A DNA stretch of 64,000 nucleotides, taken from Paenibacillus glacialis. GTDB taxonomy: Bacteria > Bacillota > Bacilli > Paenibacillales > Paenibacillaceae. The position numbers and the translations under genes are program-made. The notes beneath the pieces are model-generated. The model worked only from the letters and a program-made list of their open reading frames with translations, was not told the origin of the DNA and did not search any database. Each line of letters starts with the position of its first letter. The stretch's first letter is position 1. The DNA lies in contig NZ_LVJH01000016.1 in NCBI RefSeq assembly GCF_001637205.1, positions 1 to 64,000 of the forward strand, read 5' to 3'. Shown piece after piece: positions 17,261 through 25,584 of the stretch.

Positions 17261-18286
17261 TTATTTCCCTTCGTGACTTGTATGATCAATATCTGAGGTG
17301 CTGTCCTCTGCTGGTGATTGAGGTAGCGGTTCGTTCGGATCTATATTAGGCACAATATCGAACTTGGATTGTTCTGGAGTAGCAGGAACAGGATGTTCTT
17401 CTTTGTTATCTTGATGTTCCTTATTTCCATTCTCCATATCTTTGTGTTTCATATGATCAGAGTGATCTCCTGGTGCTGGACTAAATGATAGATGTGTACT
17501 TGAGAATGTTTTACGTCCTACGTAAGAGGTGGCAAGTAAGCTCTTAAATTCCGCTTCCTCTAATTTAGTGGCTGTCGTCTTAACTTCTTCTACCCATTCG
17601 GTATATGCTTTGGGACTCATGGCAAGTGTCTCAAATTCCATATGTGCCGTACCCTTACCACTGAAGTTAGAGTTTCTACCTAAGTAAGAGCCTTGTTCAT
17701 CGGCAACTAGATTCAAGGTATTAACCATGTCACTCATGGCATATTTCTGTCCGGCTAACTGAGGTATCCAAAGACTTGTGATCGGACCAAATGAATACAA
17801 TCGCAATTCAATTGGACGATGCGTAGGAATGTTCAGGTAATTTACCGTCTCAATTCCTTCCTCAGGATAGCTGAAATGCCATTTCCAGTCAGATGAAGCT
17901 GCATAAACAACCAGAGGTTTTTGATCCTCATAACCTGCAGGAACCTTCTCCACTGCGACTGTTGATTCTACTGTTACTACGGAAAGAACAGTTACAATAA
18001 CAATAGGAACAGCAATCCAAAGGGCTTCAAGCCATTTATTACCTTCCTCATGTGGAGGCATGTAGTCATCTTTCGTCTTCGATCCTCTGTACTTCACCAG
18101 GAAAACAACAAATAATACGTAAACAACAAGTAATACGCCTGCCATCATGGCAATAGAGAAAAGAATCGTATCGGACAATGTTCTAGCAGCAGGACCTTTA
18201 GGATCCAATACCGCGATTGAACTACATCCAGATAAGAGCAAGACAAGGCTCATGAATAATACTAATAATGATCCTCTTTTTTTCAT
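17261..18286 (-). CDS. qoxA: Cytochrome aa3-600 menaquinol oxidase subunit II
   Basis: 341 aa. Lipoprotein signal with lipobox LLSGC (Cys about 21), two transmembrane helices (about 40-65 and 85-110), then a cupredoxin-like extracellular domain (SDWKWHFSYPEEGIETVNYL; YSFGPITSLWIPQLAGQKYAM). No CuA cysteine pair is present, consistent with a quinol rather than cytochrome c oxidase. The C-terminus has an extended His/Glu/Lys-rich tail (about 272-341, HSDHMKHKD...) beyond the conserved fold. First gene of qoxABCD. Confidence 0.95.
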   Translation of the reverse strand: MKKRGSLLVLFMSLVLLLSGCSSIAVLDPKGPAARTLSDTILFSIAMMAGVLLVVYVLFVVFLVKYRGSKTKDDYMPPHEEGNKWLEALWIAVPIVIVTVLSVVTVESTVAVEKVPAGYEDQKPLVVYAASSDWKWHFSYPEEGIETVNYLNIPTHRPIELRLYSFGPITSLWIPQLAGQKYAMSDMVNTLNLVADEQGSYLGRNSNFSGKGTAHMEFETLAMSPKAYTEWVEEVKTTATKLEEAEFKSLLATSYVGRKTFSSTHLSFSPAPGDHSDHMKHKDMENGNKEHQDNKEEHPVPATPEQSKFDIVPNIDPNEPLPQSPAEDSTSDIDHTSHEGK

Positions 18287-18417
18287 GATGAACTCCTTCC
18301 TTTATAAACTGCATTTAAACTGAATACGGATGAACTTGATAAACAATCATATAGTTCTATATTAGGAATACCTTGCAGATAAAGCAAAAGCCAAAACGTT
18401 GCAATTTTGCCAATTTA

Positions 18418-18446
18418 TTGTTAAATAATGTCGAAATGTTTAACAA
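18418..18446. promoter_or_regulatory. Inverted repeat upstream of qoxA
   Basis: TTGTTAAA and TTTAACAA (perfect 8-bp arms) separated by 13 nt, about 130 nt before qoxA in the 447-nt gap shared with the divergent ABC exporter. It could be a respiratory-regulator operator, but no known consensus is matched exactly. Nothing else in 18287-18733 looks coding; a TATAAT lies at 18670-18675 without a convincing -35. Confidence 0.45.
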
Positions 18447-18733
18447 ATTGTGATGAAATTGTTACAAGGGGAGGTTGATATGACTTAGATCACTGTAATG
18501 ACGCTATTTAGGGCGTGTTCATAGAATGTTCATCAATTCACAAAAGTTACTCTAATCGACACATTTGACAACCGTTGTTTTACGGAGAATACGCTAGTTA
18601 CTTACATTTATGGCTCTATTCCGTCCTTCATTCGAATAGCATACCCAAGCACTAAAGTGTTTAGTTTGTTATAATAAGTCATATTTGAGTTGGATTAGTT
18701 GAGTACATAAGTTAGAAATTCGGAGGTTTTTTG

Positions 18734-20473
18734 ATGGTTGCGTGTTTATTTTTTTTGAAAAAATATCGAATTTCTACCTTTGCAGCCATATTAATGATGT
18801 TAATTGAGCTGTCAGTTGAATTAATTCAACCTTTAATTATTTCCAAAATGATTGATGGTGGAATTAGAAATGGTGATCTTTCCATTGTGCTACAGTGGGG
18901 TGGTTTCTTGGCTGTTTGTTCTTTAATAGCTTTTGTATCTGGAATTTTTAGTTCTTTTTTTGCTTCACACGTAAGCCAAGGATTTGCATATGATCTGAGG
19001 GAACAGTTATATGACAAAGTACAATCTTATTCATTAGCTGTATTTGACCGCTTCGCTGCCTCATCTTTAATTACCCGATTGACTAATGATGTTACGCAAC
19101 TACAGAATACCGTATTTATGGGGCTCCGAATTATGATGAGAGCACCTTTGCTTGTCATAGGTAGCGTAGTGATGGCATTTGTTGTACATACAGAACTCGC
19201 TTTATTGTTGACGTTAACGGTTCCGGTATTACTTATTTTCTTGTTCGGGGTCGTTAAGAGCGCCGGGAATTTATTTCGAATGGTTCAGGTAAAACTGGAC
19301 GCAGTTAATGGAGTTATTCAAGAAAATCTAATCGGTATGAGATTGATTCGAGTTTTTGGACGTATGAAATATGAAACGGAACGTTTCGCGCGTGCTAGTA
19401 AGGATCTTATGGAACGTACAATTTCCGCGCTACGATTAACAGAACTAACGATGCCGATCATTCTAGTGATTATGAATGCTGGAATTTTGGCAGTGTTATG
19501 GTTTGGACAATTAAAGATCAATACTGGAGACGCTACAATGGGAGAGGTGGTAGCGGTTGTTAACTATTCGCTCCGAACTACAGGTGCTTTATCCGTCTTT
19601 TCCATGATTGTTGTTAACTTCTCAAGAGCTCGGGCCTCAGGCCAACGTATTGCTGATGCACTCGAGACACAGAGTAACCTTACAGGTGTGACGGACGGTA
19701 GCGATACTACTTATGCTTCTAACGGAGTTGTAACGTTTGAACATGTGACATTCCAGTATCCAGATACGGAAGTGGTTGTACTGAATGATATTTCATTTGA
19801 GGCAAAACCTGGAGTTACTGTTGCTATCATGGGAGCAACGGGAGCAGGGAAATCTTCGCTTGTAGGCCTTATTCCAAGACTGTATGAGCAGAATGCAGGA
19901 GTAATTAGGATCGATGGGAAGGATATTCGTACCCTGAACACAGCGTATTTACGTGATGCAATCGGTTATGTGCCTCAGGAGATTATCCTCTTTACAGGTA
20001 CCATTCGCGAGAATATCGCTTGGGGTAAACACGATGCGACTCTCGATGAGATCATTGAAGCTGCGAAGTTAGCACAAATTCATGATACGATCCTAAATTT
20101 CCCGCAGGGGTATGACACGATCTTAGGGCAAAAGGGAGTCAATCTCTCAGGTGGACAGAAACAGCGAGTGACGATTGCCAGAGCGTTGGTTCGAAAACCG
20201 GGGATATTGTTGCTTGACGATAGCACTAGCGCACTAGATGTACGAACGGAAGCCTCATTACTAGAGGCATTGAGGAACGTCTCATGTACCACATTTCTTA
20301 TTACACAGAAGATCAGTTCTACGCTTCGGGCAGATCTAATTCTGTTATTGGACGAGGGTTCCATGCTTGCTCAGGGAAGTCACGATGAACTGCTAGAAGA
20401 TTGTGTTCTTTATCAGCGAATCTACGAATCTCAATTCGAGAGTAGGGGGTATACGTCATGTGGAAGGAGTTAA
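18734..20473 (+). CDS. ABC exporter half-transporter, degenerate-site subunit
   Basis: 579 aa: six transmembrane helices (about 1-300) and an ABC ATPase. Walker A is GATGAGKSS and the signature LSGGQKQR is intact. Walker B reads LLLDDSTSALD, with Asp in place of the catalytic Glu, and the switch His is Gln (LITQKIS). These changes mark the non-catalytic partner in heterodimeric exporters such as BmrC/BmrD or YfiB/YfiC. The ATG at 18734 lies 7 nt after GGAGG; a TTG 3 nt earlier is too close. It overlaps the next gene by 16 nt. Drug or lipid substrate unknown. Confidence 0.9.
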   Translation: MVACLFFLKKYRISTFAAILMMLIELSVELIQPLIISKMIDGGIRNGDLSIVLQWGGFLAVCSLIAFVSGIFSSFFASHVSQGFAYDLREQLYDKVQSYSLAVFDRFAASSLITRLTNDVTQLQNTVFMGLRIMMRAPLLVIGSVVMAFVVHTELALLLTLTVPVLLIFLFGVVKSAGNLFRMVQVKLDAVNGVIQENLIGMRLIRVFGRMKYETERFARASKDLMERTISALRLTELTMPIILVIMNAGILAVLWFGQLKINTGDATMGEVVAVVNYSLRTTGALSVFSMIVVNFSRARASGQRIADALETQSNLTGVTDGSDTTYASNGVVTFEHVTFQYPDTEVVVLNDISFEAKPGVTVAIMGATGAGKSSLVGLIPRLYEQNAGVIRIDGKDIRTLNTAYLRDAIGYVPQEIILFTGTIRENIAWGKHDATLDEIIEAAKLAQIHDTILNFPQGYDTILGQKGVNLSGGQKQRVTIARALVRKPGILLLDDSTSALDVRTEASLLEALRNVSCTTFLITQKISSTLRADLILLLDEGSMLAQGSHDELLEDCVLYQRIYESQFESRGYTSCGRS

Positions 20474-22296
20474 GTGAACCGTTCCACTATCCGCGACCAC
20501 AGGCGATCAAGAAATCTAATGGAATGGACTCTTCCGCTTCGGGAAAGCGAGCTAAACGCAAAGCAAAGGATTTGTCGGGAACACTGAGAAAATTATGGAT
20601 TTATTTATCTCATCGTAAAAGTCGACTCTTACTTGTGCTAGTTATGGTATTCCTAAGTTCAACTTTGGCTTTACTTGGACCATTTATGATTGGGACAGCT
20701 ATAGATTCATTTATAGAAGGTCCAGCAGACCGAACATGGCTCTATTTTCTGGGCGGACTTGGGCTTGTCTATGGATTACACTCGCTTACGTTATGGTTGC
20801 AAAATATTTGGATGATCGGAATTGCACAGGAGACGGTATATCGTATGAGGGTAGACCTGTTCCAACATTTACACCGATTATCGATCCCATTCTTCGGGAA
20901 ACGTCAACAAGGAGAGTTGATGAGCAGGGTTACTAATGATATAGATAACGTTAGTTCCACTTTAAATAGCTCAGTTATTCAAGTGTTCTCCAGTGTGCTT
21001 ACGCTTGTAGGAACGATCATCGTTATGTTATGGCTCAGTCCCTTACTGACTTTACTGACATTTCTAGTTGTTCCATTAATGGTATTAGGGATGCGTTGGA
21101 TTACATGGCGTACGGGTCCATTATTTAAGCAGCAACAGCGTAATATGGGTGAATTAAATGGATTCGTTGAAGAGACCTTATCAGGTCAACGTATTATTAA
21201 AGCTTTCTCTCAAGAACAAAGAGTTATTAACGAATTCAGAACACGTAATGAAATGATTAGGCATTCGGGGTTCTGGGCTCAAACGATATCAGGCTTTATT
21301 CCGAAGTTGATGAATGCACTCAATAACTTGAGCTTTGCTCTCATAGCTGGCGTGGGGGGATTACTAGCCATCCGTGGGAAGATATCTATCGGAGTTATCG
21401 TTATATTTGTGGAGTATGCAAGACAGTTCACAAGACCTCTGAATGACTTGGCGAACCAATGGAACACGATGTTGTCTGCGATTGCGGGGGCAGAGCGCGT
21501 GTTCGAAATTCTTGACGAAGAAGTAGAGGCTAACGACGAGAAAGAGGCCATCACACTAGAGGTTGTAAACGGAACAGTAACTTTTTCACACGTGTCGTTT
21601 GCTTACGATCAAGGAAGAGAGACGTTGACTGATATTAGCTTTGAGGCTGCACCGGGAGAGATGATCGCTCTAGTTGGGCCTACAGGAGCAGGTAAGACGT
21701 CTCTAATTCAATTACTTTCGCGATTCTATGAGTTGGACCGTGGGACTATCATGATTGACGGCCATGATATTCGAACAATTCAGCGCGGGAATTTGCGTTC
21801 TCATATGGCGTTTGTGCTACAGGATTCCTTCTTATTCGAAGGGACGATACGTGATAATATCCGCTATGGTAAGCTTGATGTAACGGATGAAGAGGTCGAG
21901 AAGGCTGCAAGAATGGCTAATGCACATTCATTTATCGAACGGATGCGTGGTGGTTATGATAAGTTGCTTAAGCAGGGCGGCGCTGGTATTAGCCAAGGGC
22001 AGAAGCAACTTCTTGCTATTGCTAGAGCTATTCTCGCGAATCCTTCGATTCTAATTCTGGATGAAGCAACGAGTAGTATTGATACGGTGACGGAGATTAA
22101 GATACAAGAGGGTCTTCAGCGGTTAATGAAGGGGAGAACTAGCTTTGTTATTGCACATCGATTAAACACGATTCGTAAGGCTGATCAAATACTCGTATTA
22201 AAGGATGGGAATCTTCTTGAAAAAGGGACGCATGAGGAACTCCTTGTAAGAGACGGCTTCTATAACAGCCTTTATGATGCGCAATTAAAGGGCTAA
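20458..22296 (+). CDS. ABC exporter half-transporter, catalytic subunit
   Basis: 612 aa. A basic cytoplasmic extension (about 1-45) precedes six transmembrane helices and an ABC ATPase with Walker A GPTGAGKTS, Walker B LILDEATSSID with catalytic Glu, and switch His in FVIAHRLNTI. Its signature is ISQGQKQ rather than LSGGQ. Combined with the partner's intact LSGGQ, this gives one consensus and one degenerate ATP site, as in known heterodimers. An AGGGGGT Shine-Dalgarno precedes the ATG. Cotranscribed with the upstream subunit. Confidence 0.9.
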   Translation: MWKELSEPFHYPRPQAIKKSNGMDSSASGKRAKRKAKDLSGTLRKLWIYLSHRKSRLLLVLVMVFLSSTLALLGPFMIGTAIDSFIEGPADRTWLYFLGGLGLVYGLHSLTLWLQNIWMIGIAQETVYRMRVDLFQHLHRLSIPFFGKRQQGELMSRVTNDIDNVSSTLNSSVIQVFSSVLTLVGTIIVMLWLSPLLTLLTFLVVPLMVLGMRWITWRTGPLFKQQQRNMGELNGFVEETLSGQRIIKAFSQEQRVINEFRTRNEMIRHSGFWAQTISGFIPKLMNALNNLSFALIAGVGGLLAIRGKISIGVIVIFVEYARQFTRPLNDLANQWNTMLSAIAGAERVFEILDEEVEANDEKEAITLEVVNGTVTFSHVSFAYDQGRETLTDISFEAAPGEMIALVGPTGAGKTSLIQLLSRFYELDRGTIMIDGHDIRTIQRGNLRSHMAFVLQDSFLFEGTIRDNIRYGKLDVTDEEVEKAARMANAHSFIERMRGGYDKLLKQGGAGISQGQKQLLAIARAILANPSILILDEATSSIDTVTEIKIQEGLQRLMKGRTSFVIAHRLNTIRKADQILVLKDGNLLEKGTHEELLVRDGFYNSLYDAQLKG

Positions 22297-22382
22297 CTCG
22301 ATTAGGAGTAAAGTCTACTTGTTTTAACAAAGATATCATATAGTATATAAGTTCTACTTAAGTCAATGAAAGAGGTCACACC

Positions 22383-23927
22383 GTGAGCAAACATAAAGGG
22401 ATTAAGCTTCGTACTATTCTTGGCATGTTAGTGATAGGATCTGTATTAATAACCGCTATTGCGGGAGGTTATTTGGCATATATAAATAACATGAAATCCT
22501 TATCTTCGAGTTATTTAGATAACAACTATCACTACGCTCAGAAGTTATCTTCCAATACTAGCGACTTATTGGACAAGATGCAGAAAAATATATCATTTAT
22601 TGCTGAGATTGCAGGACAAGAGTCTTTCTCACAGAAGGATCTAGATATTGTATATAGGGGTAATGATCAGTATTTCAATTCTATCGTTATATCGAATTCA
22701 AATCGTGAGGTACGGTTTGTGAATCCGGGAGATACGGGAGTTAATGTTGGAACGCTTTTAACATCGGATGCATCTCTTCAAGCCTCTTTACTTAGAAAAC
22801 CGATGATTTCCGAGCCCTATATAGCCGTATCGGGACGTCTTATCCTCATGGTCTCTGCTCCTATATTTAATGATAGTGGAACCTACATAGGGTTTGCTGG
22901 GGGGACATTATACCTGCAAGAGGATAACGCACTAAGCAAGTTGTTAATGGAACATTTCTACGGGAATGGATCCTATGTGTATGTGGCAGATCAGCAAGGA
23001 CGGCTCATATATCATCCTGTAATTGAACGTGTTAATGAGATTGTAAAGAATAATAAAGTGATTGAAAGAGGATTGTCGGGACAAAGTGGTTCTCAAAGGG
23101 TCGTTAACTCAGAGGAGAAATCATTTTTTGCCGGATTTGCGTATGAGCCTATTAGTGAATGGGTAATCGTGTCACAAACACCTACTGCTATCTTGGATAA
23201 ACCATTACGAGATATGTTATTCAGCTTATTAATGAAGGACATTCCCCTTTTTCTTATTATATTAATTATTGCAGTGCGCGTTTCTTATTATATCTCCACA
23301 CCACTATACAGACTGGCACAGTTCTCAGAAGAGGCGTTTGACTCTAAAAAAGCGAATCCACCTTCGTTACCGAAGATATCCTCAATTATTTATGATGTGA
23401 ATCAGCTCCACAAAAGCATGGGGAAATATTTAAATTTATTAAACGAAGAAATTCAAATGGATGGTTTGACGGGTCTAGCCAATCGGAAAACATTCGACTT
23501 AAACATACAAGAATGGTATGAAGAGAAAATACCGTTTGCTCTGATTTTGGTGGATATGGACCATTTCAAACAAATTAATGATACTTATGGTCATGCTAGA
23601 GGGGATGAGGTTTTAAAGTTTGTTGCTTCTGAACTACGACTTGTGGCTACTCCGGGCGATGTATGTTTTCGTTATGGAGGAGAGGAATTCGGAATCTTAG
23701 TCAAATTCGCTGAAAGACATTCCGTGCTTGATATGGCAGAACTTTTACGCAAAAAGATAGCTGAATCGGAATGTCCTATCGAAGGCCAGGGAATTACGAT
23801 ATCGATTGGAGTAGCTTTATCTGATACCTTGTCAGGTGGACCTGAAAAGGTGATAGAGTTCGCAGATCAAGCTCTATATCAATCGAAGAAAGAAGGAAGG
23901 AACCGAACAAATATCTATCAAGAATGA
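22383..23927 (+). CDS. Membrane diguanylate cyclase with extracellular Cache-type sensor
   Basis: 514 aa from a GTG start behind AAGAGG. Transmembrane segment 1 (about 11-32), a dCache-like extracellular region (about 35-275, with VSAPIFNDSGTYIGFAGGTL), transmembrane segment 2 (about 280-302), a short linker and GGDEF domain (about 358-514). The active site is GGEEF at 432-436 after MDGLTGLANR and VDMDHFKQINDTYGH. The inhibitory I-site position reads TPGD instead of RxxD, so product inhibition is probably absent. Makes c-di-GMP; its ligand is unknown. Confidence 0.92.
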   Translation: MSKHKGIKLRTILGMLVIGSVLITAIAGGYLAYINNMKSLSSSYLDNNYHYAQKLSSNTSDLLDKMQKNISFIAEIAGQESFSQKDLDIVYRGNDQYFNSIVISNSNREVRFVNPGDTGVNVGTLLTSDASLQASLLRKPMISEPYIAVSGRLILMVSAPIFNDSGTYIGFAGGTLYLQEDNALSKLLMEHFYGNGSYVYVADQQGRLIYHPVIERVNEIVKNNKVIERGLSGQSGSQRVVNSEEKSFFAGFAYEPISEWVIVSQTPTAILDKPLRDMLFSLLMKDIPLFLIILIIAVRVSYYISTPLYRLAQFSEEAFDSKKANPPSLPKISSIIYDVNQLHKSMGKYLNLLNEEIQMDGLTGLANRKTFDLNIQEWYEEKIPFALILVDMDHFKQINDTYGHARGDEVLKFVASELRLVATPGDVCFRYGGEEFGILVKFAERHSVLDMAELLRKKIAESECPIEGQGITISIGVALSDTLSGGPEKVIEFADQALYQSKKEGRNRTNIYQE

Positions 23928-23962
23928 CAGTAAGAATATAAATAGTCTATCGATTACACGTG

Positions 23963-23989
23963 GGACCATTCATAGGATGGTCTCTTTTT
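23963..23989 (+). terminator. Terminator after the diguanylate cyclase gene
   Basis: GACCAT-tcatagg-ATGGTC stem followed by TCTTTTTG, 36 nt past the stop. Confidence 0.8.
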
Positions 23990-24068
23990 GAATAGTAGGG
24001 CTCTCTATAGGTGTGATATGTTAAGATGTGGATATTCGAAGTGAAATCAAGAAGGAGAGATTCTATCT

Positions 24069-24737
24069 ATGATCAAAGCACTAATCTTTGATTTTGACGG
24101 TACTATTATTGATACAGAAACACCGTGGTACGTAGCTTTTCGAGAAGCATACAATGAATATGGCGTTGAGCTGACACAGGAATTGTATTCCCAGTGTGTT
24201 GGAACAGATTTAAATAGGTTCGATCCATATGAGTATTTGATAACAGAGAAGAAACTTCCCATTGACCGAGAGGTTTTTAGAAGTTCTATTCATCTCCGTC
24301 ATAAGGAGCTTATGGACCTTGAGAATATTCGTCCGGGTGTAATAGAGTATCTTGAAGCAGCTAAGGATGCTGGACTTAGAATCGGATTGGCATCAAGCTC
24401 TCCCATGAAGTGGGTAGGGAAATATTTAGATCAATTGAATATTCGGCATTATTTCGAGTGTATTCGGACGTCTGAGCATGTAACACATGTAAAGCCTGAT
24501 CCTGAATTGTATTTACAGACCTTAGAATGTCTTCAAGTGAACGCGGATGAAGCGATTGCGATAGAGGATTCACTGCATGGAGCAAGGGCCGCCGCTGCTG
24601 CCGGAATGCATTGTGTGGTCACTCCGAACGAAATGACTAGCTTCATGGAATTCGATTCTGTGTTTCATAGAGCGAATAGTCTTAGTGATGTAAATTTTGT
24701 TCAGCTCATTAACCATACATTTAAGGATAGGAGTTAG
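24069..24737 (+). CDS. HAD-superfamily phosphatase, beta-phosphoglucomutase-like
   Basis: 222 aa. HAD motif I DFDGTIIDTE holds the nucleophile Asp. Motif II is LASSSP, motif III Lys is in VKPDPELYL, and motif IV is IEDSLHGARAAAAAGM. An alpha-helical cap lies between motifs I and II, as in PGM/YhcW-type hydrolases. Preceded by GAAGGAGAG and followed 2 nt later by an alpha/beta hydrolase, so the two are probably one operon. Substrate not inferable. Confidence 0.88.
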   Translation: MIKALIFDFDGTIIDTETPWYVAFREAYNEYGVELTQELYSQCVGTDLNRFDPYEYLITEKKLPIDREVFRSSIHLRHKELMDLENIRPGVIEYLEAAKDAGLRIGLASSSPMKWVGKYLDQLNIRHYFECIRTSEHVTHVKPDPELYLQTLECLQVNADEAIAIEDSLHGARAAAAAGMHCVVTPNEMTSFMEFDSVFHRANSLSDVNFVQLINHTFKDRS

Positions 24738-24739
24738 GG

Positions 24740-25495
24740 ATGACCCTATTTGTGAGTGAATTTGGGGACAAGAGCGGTCCAATGCTTGTATTTATACATG
24801 GTGGCGGAGTGAGTGGTTGGATGTGGGATAAGCAGGTGGAGTGTTTTCAAGAACAATACTATATAGTAGTGCCTGATCTACCCAGTCACGGTAAAAGTCG
24901 AGCCAAGGAATTTACAACGATCCATGATGCAGCCCAAGATATCGTTGAATTAATACTTGAAAGAGATCATGGACAGCACATTACAATTATTGGGTTTTCT
25001 TTAGGTGCGCAAATTGCTCTAGAGGTGTTAAGTATAAGTGGCGTCCGTATTGATCGTGCTATCATTATAAGCGGACTTGTTACACCTATGAAGTTCACTC
25101 GTTCGATCACGAAACCGTTAGTTCGCATATCCATGCCTTTAACGAAGAATAGGTTGTTTTCTAAGTTACAAGCTAAGGTATTATATGTAGGAGAAGAATA
25201 TCTGGAATTATATTATCAGGATTCCTCGCTGATAAGCATGAATGCTCTCCTTAATGTTCTTGATGAAAATATGTCGTATTACATACCCAAGGGGTTCAAT
25301 CAAGGTAAAGCAAAGGTCTTAGTTCTCGTAGGAGCTAAGGAAAAGAAACCGATATTGAAGTCTTCTGATGTTATTGTTAGTAGCAGTGAATATTGTGAAA
25401 GACAGGTTATTCCCAATATTGGACATGGAATCTCATTAGCAAATCCTTCGCTGTTTAACCATATTATGGATACATGGATGAATGAAGAAGGTTAG
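24740..25495 (+). CDS. Alpha/beta-fold hydrolase
   Basis: 251 aa. The oxyanion-hole region is FIHGGGVSGWMW, the nucleophile elbow IGFSLGAQIAL has Ser in GFSLG, and the catalytic His is in NIGHGISLANP near the C-terminus. The general-acid Asp lies in the usual region before it but is not clearly identifiable. No signal peptide. Follows the HAD gene by 2 nt with an AGGA Shine-Dalgarno inside it. Esterase or peptidase activity cannot be told apart by eye. Confidence 0.85.
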   Translation: MTLFVSEFGDKSGPMLVFIHGGGVSGWMWDKQVECFQEQYYIVVPDLPSHGKSRAKEFTTIHDAAQDIVELILERDHGQHITIIGFSLGAQIALEVLSISGVRIDRAIIISGLVTPMKFTRSITKPLVRISMPLTKNRLFSKLQAKVLYVGEEYLELYYQDSSLISMNALLNVLDENMSYYIPKGFNQGKAKVLVLVGAKEKKPILKSSDVIVSSSEYCERQVIPNIGHGISLANPSLFNHIMDTWMNEEG

Positions 25496-25514
25496 TTTGG
25501 TGGGATGGGAAGTA

Positions 25515-25574
25515 ACAAAAAATAAGCACACCCGATTCTTGGAAAGAAGAAGCGGGTGTGCTTATTTTTTGTTA
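25515..25574. terminator. Bidirectional terminator between the hydrolase and cotH-like genes
   Basis: Very long perfect inverted repeat AACAAAAAATAAGCACACCCG ... with its mate CGGGTGTGCTTATTTTTTGTT (each arm about 20 bp). A/T tracts on both outer sides let it stop both convergent transcripts. Confidence 0.93.
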
Positions 25575-25584
25575 TGTGTATAAC

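Noticed and set aside
18447..18466. Possible Rex box TTGTGATGAAATTGTTACAA
   Set aside because: Spacing is 8 rather than 6 and the second half-site is imperfect.
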